From NCBI GenBank assembly GCA_002067865.1, contig MVRC01000010.1:1-54198 (forward strand): a DNA stretch of 54,198 nt, read 5' to 3'. The notes beneath the pieces were generated by a model. That model had not been told where the DNA came from. It did no database searches and saw nothing but the letters and a program-made list of their open reading frames with translations. Numbering within the stretch: the stretch's first letter is position 1; every line of letters begins with the position of its first letter. This DNA is from Methanomassiliicoccales archaeon PtaU1.Bin124 (GTDB taxonomy: Archaea > Thermoplasmatota > Thermoplasmata > Methanomassiliicoccales > UBA472). Of the stretch, positions 35,901 through 44,063 are shown piece after piece. Position numbers and translations under genes: made by a program.

Positions 35901-35912
35901 TTTAATAACTTT
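35901..35912 (+). promoter_or_regulatory. Candidate promoter upstream of the small membrane protein
   Basis: A BRE/TATA-like GAAATCTTTAATAAC (TATA centred near 35905) lies in the 232-bp gap after the PfkB gene. It predicts a transcription start near 35931, about 120 bp before the annotated membrane-protein ATG but only 2 bp before a GTG that opens a small reading frame. Confidence 0.45.
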
Positions 35913-35932
35913 AAAGCCGTAACCGGCGACAA

Positions 35933-36046
35933 GTGAACGGGTGGCGGTGGGACCACATCGATTGTTCCAGACCCTCTACGGATGGGAGATCGGTTGGGTT
36001 CGTAGTCATCAAAATACAGTGTTCATGTCAAATGAATAAAAGGTGA
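35933..36046 (+). CDS. Possible leaderless 37-residue leader ORF
   Basis: A GTG-initiated frame whose product would be rich in Trp, Cys and Gly (MNGWRWDHIDCSRP..., 37 residues). The GTG lies about 28 bp after a TATA-like box, the right distance for a leaderless start. Its stop codon TGA is part of the GGTGA ribosome site of the following gene. This is the geometry of a translationally coupled leader peptide. It could equally be chance in a GC-rich leader RNA; conservation in relatives would decide. Confidence 0.3.
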   Translation: MNGWRWDHIDCSRPSTDGRSVGFVVIKIQCSCQMNKR

Positions 36047-36052
36047 CCAAGA

Positions 36053-36364
36053 ATGGATCTGTGGGAGTTCCTGACAGTGCTCGTGCTGACCTTCGCTCTC
36101 TTCATGCTCTTGGCCGGAATATTCACGGCCTACTTCGGGAGCGGAAAGAGCAGGATGATCGGTATCGTGCTGCTCGTTGTCGGCCTGTTGGTCGGCATCA
36201 TTTGGATATACGGTGCGATGTACAACGGCGGCGGATACATTCCTCTGCCCAGCGGCATCAGCCTCAGCTCGGTGATCTGGAACGCGTTCGTCTATATCAT
36301 ATCGGCCGTGATCGGCGCGCTTATCGCCATCGGCGTGTTCCTGCTCGCCATCATGAAGAGCTAA
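36053..36364 (+). CDS. Small three-helix membrane protein, unknown function
   Basis: A 103-residue hydrophobic protein with three predicted membrane helices: about 8-28 (VLTFALFMLLAGIFTAYF), 36-56 (IGIVLLVVGLLVGIIWIY) and 76-100 (FVYIISAVIGALIAIGVFLL). A short basic loop (GSGKSRM) lies between the first two, and a Gly/Pro-rich loop (NGGGYIPLPSG) between the last two. I know no matching family. GGTGA precedes the ATG by 6 nt. It is a single-gene unit with a long leader and a hairpin terminator after it. Confidence 0.75.
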   Translation: MDLWEFLTVLVLTFALFMLLAGIFTAYFGSGKSRMIGIVLLVVGLLVGIIWIYGAMYNGGGYIPLPSGISLSSVIWNAFVYIISAVIGALIAIGVFLLAIMKS

Positions 36365-36372
36365 ACAAACCC

Positions 36373-36404
36373 AGGGGAGCGATCCCCGTCCATCAATCCT
36401 TTTG
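36373..36404 (+). terminator. Hairpin terminator after the small membrane protein
   Basis: GGGGA (36374-36378) pairs with TCCCC (36383-36387) over a GCGA tetraloop, followed by CCTTTTG. The stem is short but well placed 12 bp after the stop codon. Confidence 0.5.
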
Positions 36405-36448
36405 TTCTCAGCAAATATTTTTTTACTTGTATATGGTCAGTGGCCACG

Positions 36449-36913
36449 ATGCCTCAAGTCCTGATACTTCTTGGTAGCAAGAGCGACGCCGAGATAGGAA
36501 AGAAGGCCCAGGCCATCCTGCAGCGTTTCAAGGTCTCCTGCGAGCTGAAGGTTGCCTCGGCCCATCGCACTCCCGAAAGGGTCAAGGCGCTGGTGACCGC
36601 CTCGGACGCCGACGTCTACATTGCAGTGGCCGGTCTCTCGGCCGCCCTGCCCGGCGTCGTGGCCTCGTTCACCACCAAGCCCGTCATCGGCGTGCCGGTC
36701 AGCGGCAGCGTCAACCTCGATTCCATACTGTCGATCGTGCAGATGCCGCCCGGAATACCGGTGGCCTCGGTCGGTCTGGACCGGGGCGAGAACGCGGCCA
36801 TCCTGGCAGTGGAGATGCTGGGCATCAAGGAACCGCGTTTGCAGAAGGAGCTGGCAGCGTACCGTCAGGAGATGGCCGAGAAGGTGGAGAAGGACTCTGA
36901 GGAGCTGAAGTGA
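36449..36913 (+). CDS. purE: N5-carboxyaminoimidazole ribonucleotide mutase PurE
   Basis: A 154-residue purine biosynthesis enzyme. Class I PurE motifs are visible: ILLGSKSDAE at the start, SAHRTPERV with the catalytic His, IAVAGLSAALPGVVAS and GVPVSGSVNLDSILSIVQMPPGIPVAS (in part). Class II enzymes work on CO2 directly; the motif set here cannot exclude that, but length and sequence look class I. A TATA-like AAATATTTTTTTAC lies about 28 bp before ATG 36449, so the mRNA is probably leaderless; a GTG at 36440 is the less likely start. It overlaps guaAB by one base. Confidence 0.93.
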   Translation: MPQVLILLGSKSDAEIGKKAQAILQRFKVSCELKVASAHRTPERVKALVTASDADVYIAVAGLSAALPGVVASFTTKPVIGVPVSGSVNLDSILSIVQMPPGIPVASVGLDRGENAAILAVEMLGIKEPRLQKELAAYRQEMAEKVEKDSEELK

Positions 36914-37860
36914 TGTTCGACGCCAAGGAATTCGTGGAAGAGAAGATCGAGGAGATCAAGGCGGCCATCCCGGGCCGCGCGGTCATCGCCTGCTCGGGCG
37001 GAGTAGACAGCACGGTGGCGGCGGCGATCGTCAGCAAGGCCATCGGGGACAGGCTCCTCACGGTCTACGTGGACACTGGCTTCATGAGGAAGGGCGAAAG
37101 CGCCACCGTCTCCAAGATATTCGACAATCTGCATCTCAACTACCGCATCATCGATGCCTCGGAAGAGTTCTTCTCGGCGCTGAAGGGCATCACAGAGCCG
37201 GAGCAGAAGCGGAAGATAATCGGAGCAGGGTTCATCCGCGTCTTCGAGCGCGAGGCGAAGGCCTTCCATTCCGAGTACCTGGTACAAGGGACCATCGCCC
37301 CCGACTGGATCGAGAGCGGTGACAAGCTCAGGGACACCATCAAGAGCCACCACAACGTGGGTGGACTGCCCGAGGACATGAAGTTGAAATTGGTCGAGCC
37401 GTTGCGCGACCTCTATAAGGACGAAGTGCGCAAGGTGGCCCGCCATCTGGACGTCGAGGTCTCGGAGAAACAGCCTTTCCCGGGCCCGGCACTGGCCATC
37501 CGTGTCATCGGTGAGCCGACCAGGGAGAACGTGGAGATCGTGCGCGAAGCGTGCGCCATCGTCGAAGAGGAACTGGAGGCGGCCGCCAAGAGGGGCGAGA
37601 TGGAGCGCCCCTGGCAATATTTCGCAGTGCTCTTACCGGTCCAGTCCGTCGGAGTGCAAGGGGACCGCCGCGCCTATGGGCGTACGATCGCGGTCAGGGC
37701 GGTGGAGTCGATCGACGGCATGAGCGCCGCCTATTCCCGCATCCCTCACGATGTGCTGGAGAAGATCTCTTTGCGCATAACCAGCGAGATGAAGGCTAAC
37801 GTCAATCGCGTGGTCTACGACATCACCCACAAGCCCCCAGCGACGATCGAATGGGAATGA
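36913..37860 (+). CDS. guaAB: GMP synthase subunit B (ATP-PPase)
   Basis: A 315-residue subunit that adenylates XMP and aminates it to GMP with ammonia from subunit A. The PP-loop is ACSGGVDSTVAAA (about 26-38). Other family parts are VDTGFMRKGE, LVQGTIAPDWIE and the dimerisation-domain motif QPFPGPALAIRVIGE. In bacteria both domains form one chain; archaea commonly split them. The gene is translationally joined to purE (stop and ATG share a base), so two steps of purine synthesis are co-expressed. It ends 1 nt from the opposing HAD gene. Confidence 0.96.
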   Translation: MFDAKEFVEEKIEEIKAAIPGRAVIACSGGVDSTVAAAIVSKAIGDRLLTVYVDTGFMRKGESATVSKIFDNLHLNYRIIDASEEFFSALKGITEPEQKRKIIGAGFIRVFEREAKAFHSEYLVQGTIAPDWIESGDKLRDTIKSHHNVGGLPEDMKLKLVEPLRDLYKDEVRKVARHLDVEVSEKQPFPGPALAIRVIGEPTRENVEIVREACAIVEEELEAAAKRGEMERPWQYFAVLLPVQSVGVQGDRRAYGRTIAVRAVESIDGMSAAYSRIPHDVLEKISLRITSEMKANVNRVVYDITHKPPATIEWE

Positions 37861-37861
37861 T

Positions 37862-38578
37862 CTAGCCGAGGTACTGGTCCAGCTCGTCCCACGAGGAGAT
37901 GACGGCCGTAGGTATGACCCCATCCACCTTTTCGGGATGTCCAGACTCCTTAAGGTAGGCCTTCAGCCCGGCAGCCACTGCGCCTTTGATATCGCAGCGG
38001 TAGGAGTTGCCCACGTAGAACGATTCTGATGCATCGGCACCGAGGTTGTATAGGGCCAGCTTGAACATGCGGGGATGTGGTTTTCTCAGACCTACATCGG
38101 TAGAGAAGACAAGGTCGTCGAAATATTCGTTCAGGCCGTAGAATTCCAGGTCCCTCAGCGGATATTCGGAAGGCAGGCCCCAGGCCACATCTGAGATGAG
38201 GCCGATGGCATATCCCCTGTCCCTGACCTTTTCCAATGCATCCTTTGCACCGGGGATGAGCGAGCGGTTCTCCTCAAGGACACCATAAAAGACCTCGAAG
38301 CCCTCCTTCAGCAGCTCCTCCTCTTCCTCCATGCCGTAACGCACCAGTATGCTCTCCAGCACCTTTTCCAGAGGGATCTCCACCATCTCCTCCCTTTTCC
38401 GCTTGCGGCCGGTCTCCAGCAAGCCCTTGGCATACTTGCAGAAGTCGCCCTCATCGGCATCGGCTCCAGCGTTCACCACGGCCTGATGGAACTCCTTGAT
38501 GGCCTTGTTCTCGGGAGCTTCCCAGTCATTGTAATAATCGATCAGCGTGTGGCCCAGGTCGAACATTGCGGCCTTCAT
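37862..38578 (-). CDS. HAD-superfamily hydrolase
   Basis: A 238-residue phosphatase-like protein. Motif I is MFDLGHTLIDY with nucleophile Asp7 and a Gly at the usual second Asp position (DxGxT form). The helical cap spans about 20-105. Motif II is LISDVAW and motif III/IV is RKPHPRMFKLAL followed by YVGNSYRCDIKGA. The DxGxT form retains the nucleophile but lacks the usual general-acid Asp, so phosphatase activity is possible but uncertain. It sits between the two GMP synthase genes on the other strand, which may hint at a nucleotide substrate. A TATA-like GTTTAAGATTA lies 27 bp before the ATG. Confidence 0.85.
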   Translation of the reverse strand: MKAAMFDLGHTLIDYYNDWEAPENKAIKEFHQAVVNAGADADEGDFCKYAKGLLETGRKRKREEMVEIPLEKVLESILVRYGMEEEEELLKEGFEVFYGVLEENRSLIPGAKDALEKVRDRGYAIGLISDVAWGLPSEYPLRDLEFYGLNEYFDDLVFSTDVGLRKPHPRMFKLALYNLGADASESFYVGNSYRCDIKGAVAAGLKAYLKESGHPEKVDGVIPTAVISSWDELDQYLG

Positions 38579-38690
38579 ATGACGGAAATCATGTCCACGA
38601 TAATCTTAAACATTTTCTCTATGAATGGCATGTTCATGGAATTGTCCCATCACAGCGGTTTTATAGGCTCGAGGGGGTTCCCGGTCTCAG

Positions 38691-39266
38691 ATGAAGGTAT
38701 ACGTCATCGATAATGGCGGCCAGTGGACGCACAGGGAATGGCGCGTCCTGAAATATCTGAAGGTCGACACCAAGATCTTGCCGAACACGACCCCGTTCGA
38801 AGAGATCGGCGACGTGGACGCGCTCGTTCTTTCCGGAGGTTCGCCCAGCATCGCCAGCGAGGCGGGCAGGATGGGCAACAACGGGCTCTATCTGGACAAG
38901 GCGCCCTACCCGATCCTTGGCATATGCGCGGGGATGCAGTTCCTCTGCACCCATTTCGGCGGGACCATGGGGCCAGCGGCAAGGCCGGAGTTCGGAAAGG
39001 CCACGCTGCACGTCGATTCCGATGGCGATATCTTCAACGGTCTGCCGCGCGAGTTCACCGTTTGGCAGTCCCACAATGACGAGGTCAAGACCCTTTCCGA
39101 GGACTTTGAGGTACTGGCCCATACCGACAGCTGCCGCATTGAGGCCGTGAAGCACAGGAAGAGGCCCATCTATGGCCTCCAGTTCCATCCCGAAGTGGAG
39201 AACACGGACCACGGTTACGACATCTTCTCGAACTTCCTGAAGGTGGTCGAACAGTGGAACAAGTGA
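38691..39266 (+). CDS. guaAA: GMP synthase subunit A (glutamine amidotransferase)
   Basis: A 191-residue class I glutamine amidotransferase that supplies ammonia to subunit B. The catalytic Cys is in ILGICAGMQFLC, and the His-Glu pair in YGLQFHPEVEN. The start VYVIDNGGQWTHREWR matches archaeal GuaAa. A TATA-like GTTTTATAGG lies about 30 bp before the ATG, suggesting a leaderless mRNA independent of guaAB, 0.8 kb away. Its 3' end overlaps the start of a 74-residue gene by 13 nt. Confidence 0.95.
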   Translation: MKVYVIDNGGQWTHREWRVLKYLKVDTKILPNTTPFEEIGDVDALVLSGGSPSIASEAGRMGNNGLYLDKAPYPILGICAGMQFLCTHFGGTMGPAARPEFGKATLHVDSDGDIFNGLPREFTVWQSHNDEVKTLSEDFEVLAHTDSCRIEAVKHRKRPIYGLQFHPEVENTDHGYDIFSNFLKVVEQWNK

Positions 39267-39478
39267 GCCAGGCGGACAAGGAGGCATTGGAGGAGGCAGC
39301 CCGCCACATGAGGGCGGGCATGATTTTCGAGGATGCCCTGGCTAAAGGGGTACAACGGGCTCGCATGGGTTTTGAGGACTACATCAGGCTGGCATCCTTG
39401 GTGAGGGAGGAGGCAAAGAAGGATGGCAGCGAACTGGAACGGACAGCCCGTCGACTGGCCCGCTCAGAGAAGCAGTAG
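39254..39478 (+). CDS. Small helical protein coupled to guaAA
   Basis: A 74-residue, highly charged, all-helical protein (KEALEEAARHMRAGM, IRLASLVREEAKK, LERTARRLARSEK) that I cannot assign to a family. The ATG is 13 nt inside the guaAA frame, so translation is likely coupled. Codon composition looks coding. Being co-expressed with GMP synthase does not show a shared function. The 3' end overlaps the opposing gene by 15 nt. Confidence 0.65.
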   Translation: MEQVSQADKEALEEAARHMRAGMIFEDALAKGVQRARMGFEDYIRLASLVREEAKKDGSELERTARRLARSEKQ

Positions 39479-39847
39479 GACCATCACGGCCATCACGATG
39501 AGGGCGATGGCCATGGCCAGTAAAGCCATTCGGTTGTCGCTCCTCCAGACGATCGGGATCGGGCCGATGAGAACGACCCCGGCAGAACTGGGGCGCGACC
39601 TGATGTTAATGGCCTGAGCTGCATTTCCTTTCTCCTCATCACCCCCTGCGAAGAATGGCAGGAAAAATGATACGAGGATTCCAGCGAAAACGAGCAACAC
39701 CCCGACCGCCCCAATTAGCGACCTGACCTCGAATACCGGGATTATCAGGAAAAGGGAGAGGACGACACCCCCCTCTATCGCCGCCAATGCGGTCAGGACG
39801 ATGCCTGCGATGATAATTATCAGGCCAATTGTTCGGATCGGTCTCAT
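39464..39847 (-). CDS. DUF131-like (TIGR00304) membrane protein
   Basis: A protein of about 127 residues with hydrophobic helices at 5-25, 45-70 and 105-127. The segment VVLIGPIPIVWRSDNR before the last helix matches the characteristic 'GGVVLIGPIPIVFGSD' of the archaeal TIGR00304/DUF131 family. The function of the family is unknown. The open frame starts at 39943, but the 32 extra residues do not look like the family, so I took Met at 39847 (RPIRTIGLIIIIAG). Confidence 0.75.
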   Translation of the reverse strand: MRPIRTIGLIIIIAGIVLTALAAIEGGVVLSLFLIIPVFEVRSLIGAVGVLLVFAGILVSFFLPFFAGGDEEKGNAAQAINIRSRPSSAGVVLIGPIPIVWRSDNRMALLAMAIALIVMAVMVLLLL

Positions 39848-40031
39848 CGCTCTGACGAACGGTTCTCCAAGTGCATGAAGCCTTTCAGCGCTCTGCCCCC
39901 AAGTCCCCAATAGAATGGCCAGGAGGGGATATCGCGCTGTCATTCCTCGATACTATCGGTCATGTCCACCTTCGGTCCACCATTAATAAGCCTTTTAATT
40001 CAGGAGCCTGATTACCGCCCCTGGTGCTCGA

Positions 40032-40973
40032 TTGTCCTCGCTGAATCAGCTCGTCAGCGAAATGCTCCGTGCCCGCGATTTCCGCATGGGTGAACGGGAC
40101 GGCCAAATGCTTGGCTACAAGGGTGAGGTAGAGGTACTCTTCTGCCTGCTCGAATCGTTCGATGAGGGCAAATTGAGCTCGTTCCTCGAATCGACCAAGT
40201 CGTTCCAGGGAAAGAGGGTCGTGGCCACGCTGGCCCCGCTCCCCGAGACTGTCATCAAAGGCCTCCCCTCCGGTGTCATCATCTGGGACAGGGAGGCCAT
40301 CGAGCATGAGATCGGCCGGGTCCACATCGAAAAGATCGTAGGCAACAGGGAGCACGGGCTGGTCGATGAGTTCGTGGCCGACGATTATCCCAAGATGATC
40401 TCCGCCGAGGATCTGGAAAGCATCGGCGTGGTGGAGGTCGGGGAGAAGATCGTGAAGCCGGTCCTGAACCCGGACGACGTCAAGGAGATCGGCACGAGGA
40501 CCGTAGGAGGCTTCCGCTTCCGTCTTGAGCTCGTGCCTCATTACCTCTACCGCTATGCCTGTTCATTGTTCATAGACGATCACAAGCTGGGCGTGCAGGA
40601 AGGGACGCTGGCCATCAACGCCCTCACTCACAAACCGGCCGAATGGCCGGACCAGACGGAGATCGTTTTCAACATAGACCAGACCCATCAACGATTGGAG
40701 CCCTCCATCGATGTCGAGGAGGGAAGGACCATTGCTTTGGACGAGATCATGGCCAGGCACACCGCCGAGCGTGATGTGGTCCGTGATATGGGCAGCGTCA
40801 CCGTGACGGATAGAAAGAAGGTCTCTCCGCATCGGGAGGAGATAGTGCTCGAGACAGTGGGGGTATATTATCTGCCGGTCTGGTGCGTGGAAGGCGTCAA
40901 GGGCGTGATCATTCTTAATGCCGGCACTGGCAAGGTCATCAGCGAGGATTATTTCTCCAAGGACCTGTCCTGA
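40032..40973 (+). CDS. Conserved-looking protein of unknown function
   Basis: A 313-residue soluble protein. The N-terminal ~100 residues could form a small alpha/beta domain (GEVEVLFCLLESFDEGKL, then KRVVATLAPLPETVIKGLPSGVIIWDRE), loosely like a restriction-endonuclease-like core. The C-terminal ~170 residues are beta-rich and contain FRLELVPHYLYRYACSL, TIALDEIMARHTAERD and VGVYYLPVWCVEG. No enzyme motif is convincing. The start is a TTG; TATA-like TTAATAAG lies roughly 45 bp before it, and Met11 (40062) is an alternative. The 3' end overlaps the Mut7-C gene by 25 nt. Confidence 0.7.
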   Translation: MSSLNQLVSEMLRARDFRMGERDGQMLGYKGEVEVLFCLLESFDEGKLSSFLESTKSFQGKRVVATLAPLPETVIKGLPSGVIIWDREAIEHEIGRVHIEKIVGNREHGLVDEFVADDYPKMISAEDLESIGVVEVGEKIVKPVLNPDDVKEIGTRTVGGFRFRLELVPHYLYRYACSLFIDDHKLGVQEGTLAINALTHKPAEWPDQTEIVFNIDQTHQRLEPSIDVEEGRTIALDEIMARHTAERDVVRDMGSVTVTDRKKVSPHREEIVLETVGVYYLPVWCVEGVKGVIILNAGTGKVISEDYFSKDLS

Positions 40974-41431
40974 ACCCCGAATTCCTGGACCCGCTTCAGG
41001 ATATTGTTCCAGTGCGTTCCCTTCCAGTACACCTTGCCGCATCCAGAACAGCGATAGAACGTGTCGGCCATCTGCAGCGAACGGGGAGGGACCTCGCTCT
41101 CGACCTCTGCCTTAGGCACCTCTTCCAACCTGCCGTTGCATATCGCACACCTGGTCAGGCCTTGGCTGAAATCCAGATGGAACGCCGAATCGACCTGCCT
41201 CACCTGCTCGTCCAGCACGTCGCTGATGATGTACAACGACCCCTCATCATCCCTGGCCAGTTCCTTATCTCTGGTCAAAAGGACCCTGTTATCCGCCTTG
41301 GCCCGTTGCGCGATCTCCCTGTCTGCCAGGCCCTTGTCATAAGTGGTATCGTAACCCATGATCCGCAGCCATTTGGCAAGGCTTCCGAGCATCTCGTCCG
41401 CAGCGAACCGCAAACGGTCAAGCCCGTTCAT
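40949..41431 (-). CDS. Mut7-C RNase domain protein with zinc ribbon
   Basis: A 160-residue protein of the Mut7-C family (COG1656), a PIN-like ribonuclease fold. The start FAADEMLGSLAKWLRIMGYDT includes the conserved acidic residue, and LLTRDKEL the next. The zinc ribbon is RCAICNGRLEEV and YRCSGCGKVYWKGTHWN. The family is assumed to cleave RNA; targets are unknown. It overlaps the downstream end of the riboflavin reductase gene by 14 nt and is co-transcribed with it. Confidence 0.88.
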   Translation of the reverse strand: MNGLDRLRFAADEMLGSLAKWLRIMGYDTTYDKGLADREIAQRAKADNRVLLTRDKELARDDEGSLYIISDVLDEQVRQVDSAFHLDFSQGLTRCAICNGRLEEVPKAEVESEVPPRSLQMADTFYRCSGCGKVYWKGTHWNNILKRVQEFGVQDRSLEK

Positions 41432-42044
41432 AACTTAGCAGCACCCCGTCGCCCATTCTTTCCACTCCAACCAGCTTCAAAGAATATGCGTCCTTCTCGA
41501 GGAATCCTTCTCCATCTGCGGGGGTGGGCGATGTCTTGCCCCCCAGCACCTTGCTGCCCACGAAGACCGTGTACCTGTCGACCAGACCGGCCTGGAAGAA
41601 AGAGAAGATGGTCTCACCGCCCCCCTCGACGAGGATGGAGCGGACCCCCCTCTTTTCCAATAGGTCCATCAGGGCCATGAGGTCGATCCGTTTCTTGCCA
41701 AGTCCCACCGAACTGACGGAATGCCATGATGCCTTCGTTCCTTCCAGGGTGACGATGAGGGTCTCAGCCCAATCGTTGAGAACCCGGGCTGTCGAGGGGG
41801 TCCTGCCCTGGGGGTCCAGGACGATGCGCAGAGGCTGTCTCTCCTTTGGCTGGCCCTTCACGGTCAGATGTGGGTCGTCCGCCACCACCGTCCCGACACC
41901 AACAAGTATGGCGTCGCACTCCAAACGCAAGGCCCTCACTCTGGCCAGGTCCTCTTCCGATGAGATGCGCACCTGTCTCCTTTCCTTCGTGGATATCTTA
42001 CCATCGACCGACATGGCACAGTTCACGATGACCTGAGGGCGCAT
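41418..42044 (-). CDS. arfC: 2,5-diamino-6-ribosylaminopyrimidinone 5'-phosphate reductase
   Basis: A 208-residue NADPH-dependent reductase of the RibD-C family. It reduces the ribosyl chain in the archaeal route to riboflavin and F420 precursors. Family motifs are NCAMSVDGKIS at 8-18, DAILVGVGTVVADDPHLTV, LRIVLDPQGRTP and SILVEGGGETIFSFFQAGLVD (in part). It lacks a deaminase domain, as usual in archaea. A TATA-like GCATTATTGC lies about 29 bp upstream of the ATG. Confidence 0.92.
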   Translation of the reverse strand: MRPQVIVNCAMSVDGKISTKERRQVRISSEEDLARVRALRLECDAILVGVGTVVADDPHLTVKGQPKERQPLRIVLDPQGRTPSTARVLNDWAETLIVTLEGTKASWHSVSSVGLGKKRIDLMALMDLLEKRGVRSILVEGGGETIFSFFQAGLVDRYTVFVGSKVLGGKTSPTPADGEGFLEKDAYSLKLVGVERMGDGVLLSYERA

Positions 42045-42128
42045 CTGCCAGCAATCAGATTACCAGTGCAATAATGCTTTGGACCCCACCATCAACGAAT
42101 TAATAGCAAAAGCTCTCTATTCAGGGCG

Positions 42129-42941
42129 ATGAACGACTTTGACATCATAGAGATCCGTCCCAACAACATCAAGGGGGCATATGTCATTGAGGGTTTCTCC
42201 AGCATAGGGCTGGTCGGGTCCATCGCAGCTAATTACATCGTTACATTGCTGGACCTAAAGCAGATAGCGGTCCTTGATTCCCCCTTCCTGCCGTCCGTCT
42301 CGGTGGTAAGGGACGGCGTGCCCCATAGCCCGGTGAGGATCTACGCAGGCAACATCGGTTCTGGCCAGAAGGACAAGGTCGTCGTCATCGTTTCAGAGTT
42401 CGAACCGCCCCAGGAGATATTGAAGTCGCTCTCGCTGACGCTCATGGATTGGGTGGAGGACAAGAAGTGCCGTATGGTAATCTCGCCGGAAGGGATCGCC
42501 AGCAAGGCCGAGGGCCAGGAAGGCGCCGAGGCGGCGGAGCCAGAGCCGGCTCCGAAGCCCGAAGGACAGAACCAGGAGATCATGGTGTACGGGGTGGGGT
42601 CCACGCCCCGGGCCAGGGAGCTGCTGCAGAAGAACAACGTGCCGATCTTCGACAACGGTGTCGTGGTCGGTCTGGCAGGCGTGCTCCTGAACGAGGGGGT
42701 CAACAGGGACTTCGATGTCATCTCCATTTTGTCAGAGGCGCATGCGGATTATCCCGACGCCAGGGCGGCAGCGGCCGCCGTGGAGGTCATCGACCGCATA
42801 CTGCTCCACACCAAACTGGATACGAAGCCGCTATTGGAAGAGGCCGCCCTCATCGAGACCGCGCTGAAGGACATCAACAAGAAGACCAGCGACTCCGAGG
42901 AGATGGCCAAGAAGCGGTCCAGAGAGGTCATGTTCGGTTAG
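42129..42941 (+). CDS. PAC2 family proteasome-assembly-chaperone-like protein
   Basis: A 270-residue PAC2 protein, ATP-grasp/PbaB-like in archaea. The core begins with YVIEGFSSIGLVGSIAANYIV and includes DKVVVIVSEFEPP and FDNGVVVGLAGVLLNEGVNRDFDVI. PAC2 proteins bind proteasome alpha-type subunits or act as chaperones. A 25-residue Glu/Pro/Ala-rich insert at about 125-150 (EGAEAAEPEPAPKPEG) breaks the core and looks disordered. A C-terminal basic tail follows. The 3' end overlaps the opposing rtcA by 14 nt. Confidence 0.87.
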   Translation: MNDFDIIEIRPNNIKGAYVIEGFSSIGLVGSIAANYIVTLLDLKQIAVLDSPFLPSVSVVRDGVPHSPVRIYAGNIGSGQKDKVVVIVSEFEPPQEILKSLSLTLMDWVEDKKCRMVISPEGIASKAEGQEGAEAAEPEPAPKPEGQNQEIMVYGVGSTPRARELLQKNNVPIFDNGVVVGLAGVLLNEGVNRDFDVISILSEAHADYPDARAAAAAVEVIDRILLHTKLDTKPLLEEAALIETALKDINKKTSDSEEMAKKRSREVMFG

Positions 42942-43944
42942 GCGACACCGTGATCCTTACTGGAGCGGTCCCCCTCACATCGAAATGGACCGGCAGGAAT
43001 TGAGGCAACAACCACATCTGGGTCCGAAGATGTTCGGTCATCTCGCAGACCGCGATCTCCGAAGGCCCATCGGCCAATGCCAGATATGGAACGATCTGGT
43101 CGGCCGAGTATCTGTCTAGGGTGGCACAGGTCATCTCCCTTTCAAGGTCATCGCAGGCCATCTTTGCCACGGCCTCCGACCTCAAACCCCTCTCTCCTAG
43201 CTTGGAAGCGCCAAGTATCGTGTTCTGATATACGGCCGCCAGCTCCACCCCTGCACCGGTCGAGATGCCCTGTCTTGCATCGGTCCCCATCTTGACCGTC
43301 CCATGCCTGACCAGCAGTCTCTTGCACTCCATGGCCATCCTCGAGGTGACATGCTCAGGCAGGTTCTGGGAGAAAGAGGACCCTTCTATCCCGATTAGAT
43401 CGCCTCGTTCCTTCAGGTCCAATGACCTCAGCGTGCTGGTCCCGATCCCCTTTACCCAGACCTCCCCGCCCCCCTCTGGATAGAACCCCCTGTGCACCAC
43501 TTCCAGGTGGAGATCATAACCCATGCGCCGCAGCAGCGGCAAGAGGACCAGGGAATAATGATCGATGGGCGGGGCATGGCGGACGTCCGTTCCTCCCCTC
43601 ACCTTCAGCGTGAAATCGGTCCTTGACAACGCCAGCAGACAGGATTGCAGGACCAAGGTTACGCTTCCCGCCGTTCCGACATCGATCTCGCGGTCACCCC
43701 CGGTCATATGACCAGGCACGAAGTGCAGCTCGGTGCTGCCCAACGCATCGCCTTCCAGACGTCCTTGGCAGGTCCCCGCCACGCTGCAGACAGCAGCCAG
43801 ATGTTGCGGGGCCAGGCCTGGTTTGGGTCGGTTGGCCCTGATATTGCGCACCCGGACCTCCTTGCCGCACAAGGCCCCCAAAGCGATGGCCGTCCTCAGG
43901 ATCTGTCCGCCTCCTTCGCCGTGTCTGCCATCGATCTCGATCAT
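42928..43944 (-). CDS. rtcA: RNA 3'-terminal phosphate cyclase
   Basis: A 338-residue enzyme that converts RNA 3'-phosphates to 2',3'-cyclic ends. The start IEIDGRHGEGGGQILRTA is the family signature; VRNIRANRPKPGLAPQHLAAV follows. The likely catalytic His lies in the C-terminal EMTEHLRTQMWLLPQF. Length is normal. The frame extends to 43959, but GAGGG lies correctly before ATG 43944. It is a single gene; no RtcB is in the window. Confidence 0.94.
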   Translation of the reverse strand: MIEIDGRHGEGGGQILRTAIALGALCGKEVRVRNIRANRPKPGLAPQHLAAVCSVAGTCQGRLEGDALGSTELHFVPGHMTGGDREIDVGTAGSVTLVLQSCLLALSRTDFTLKVRGGTDVRHAPPIDHYSLVLLPLLRRMGYDLHLEVVHRGFYPEGGGEVWVKGIGTSTLRSLDLKERGDLIGIEGSSFSQNLPEHVTSRMAMECKRLLVRHGTVKMGTDARQGISTGAGVELAAVYQNTILGASKLGERGLRSEAVAKMACDDLEREMTCATLDRYSADQIVPYLALADGPSEIAVCEMTEHLRTQMWLLPQFLPVHFDVRGTAPVRITVSPNRT

Positions 43945-44013
43945 GATCCCTCGTAGCAATCCAGAATGACGATATCAAATCAGCGGTACACTGCAAAATT
44001 AATTATATCGTTC

Positions 44014-44063
44014 AATAAATATCCCGCTCCGGGATGCACTAGGCCAGACACTGCTTTGCCTAG
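44014..44063 (+). promoter_or_regulatory. Candidate promoter and hairpins in the antiporter leader
   Basis: TATA-like AATAAATAT (44014-44022) is followed by two inverted repeats: ATCCCG (44021-44026) with CGGGAT (44030-44035), and CTAGGC (44039-44044) with GCCTAG (44058-44063). If this box is used, the leader before the antiporter ATG is about 125 nt, long for this window. A nearer TATA-like GTATATTCT (about 44089) is an alternative. Confidence 0.35.
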
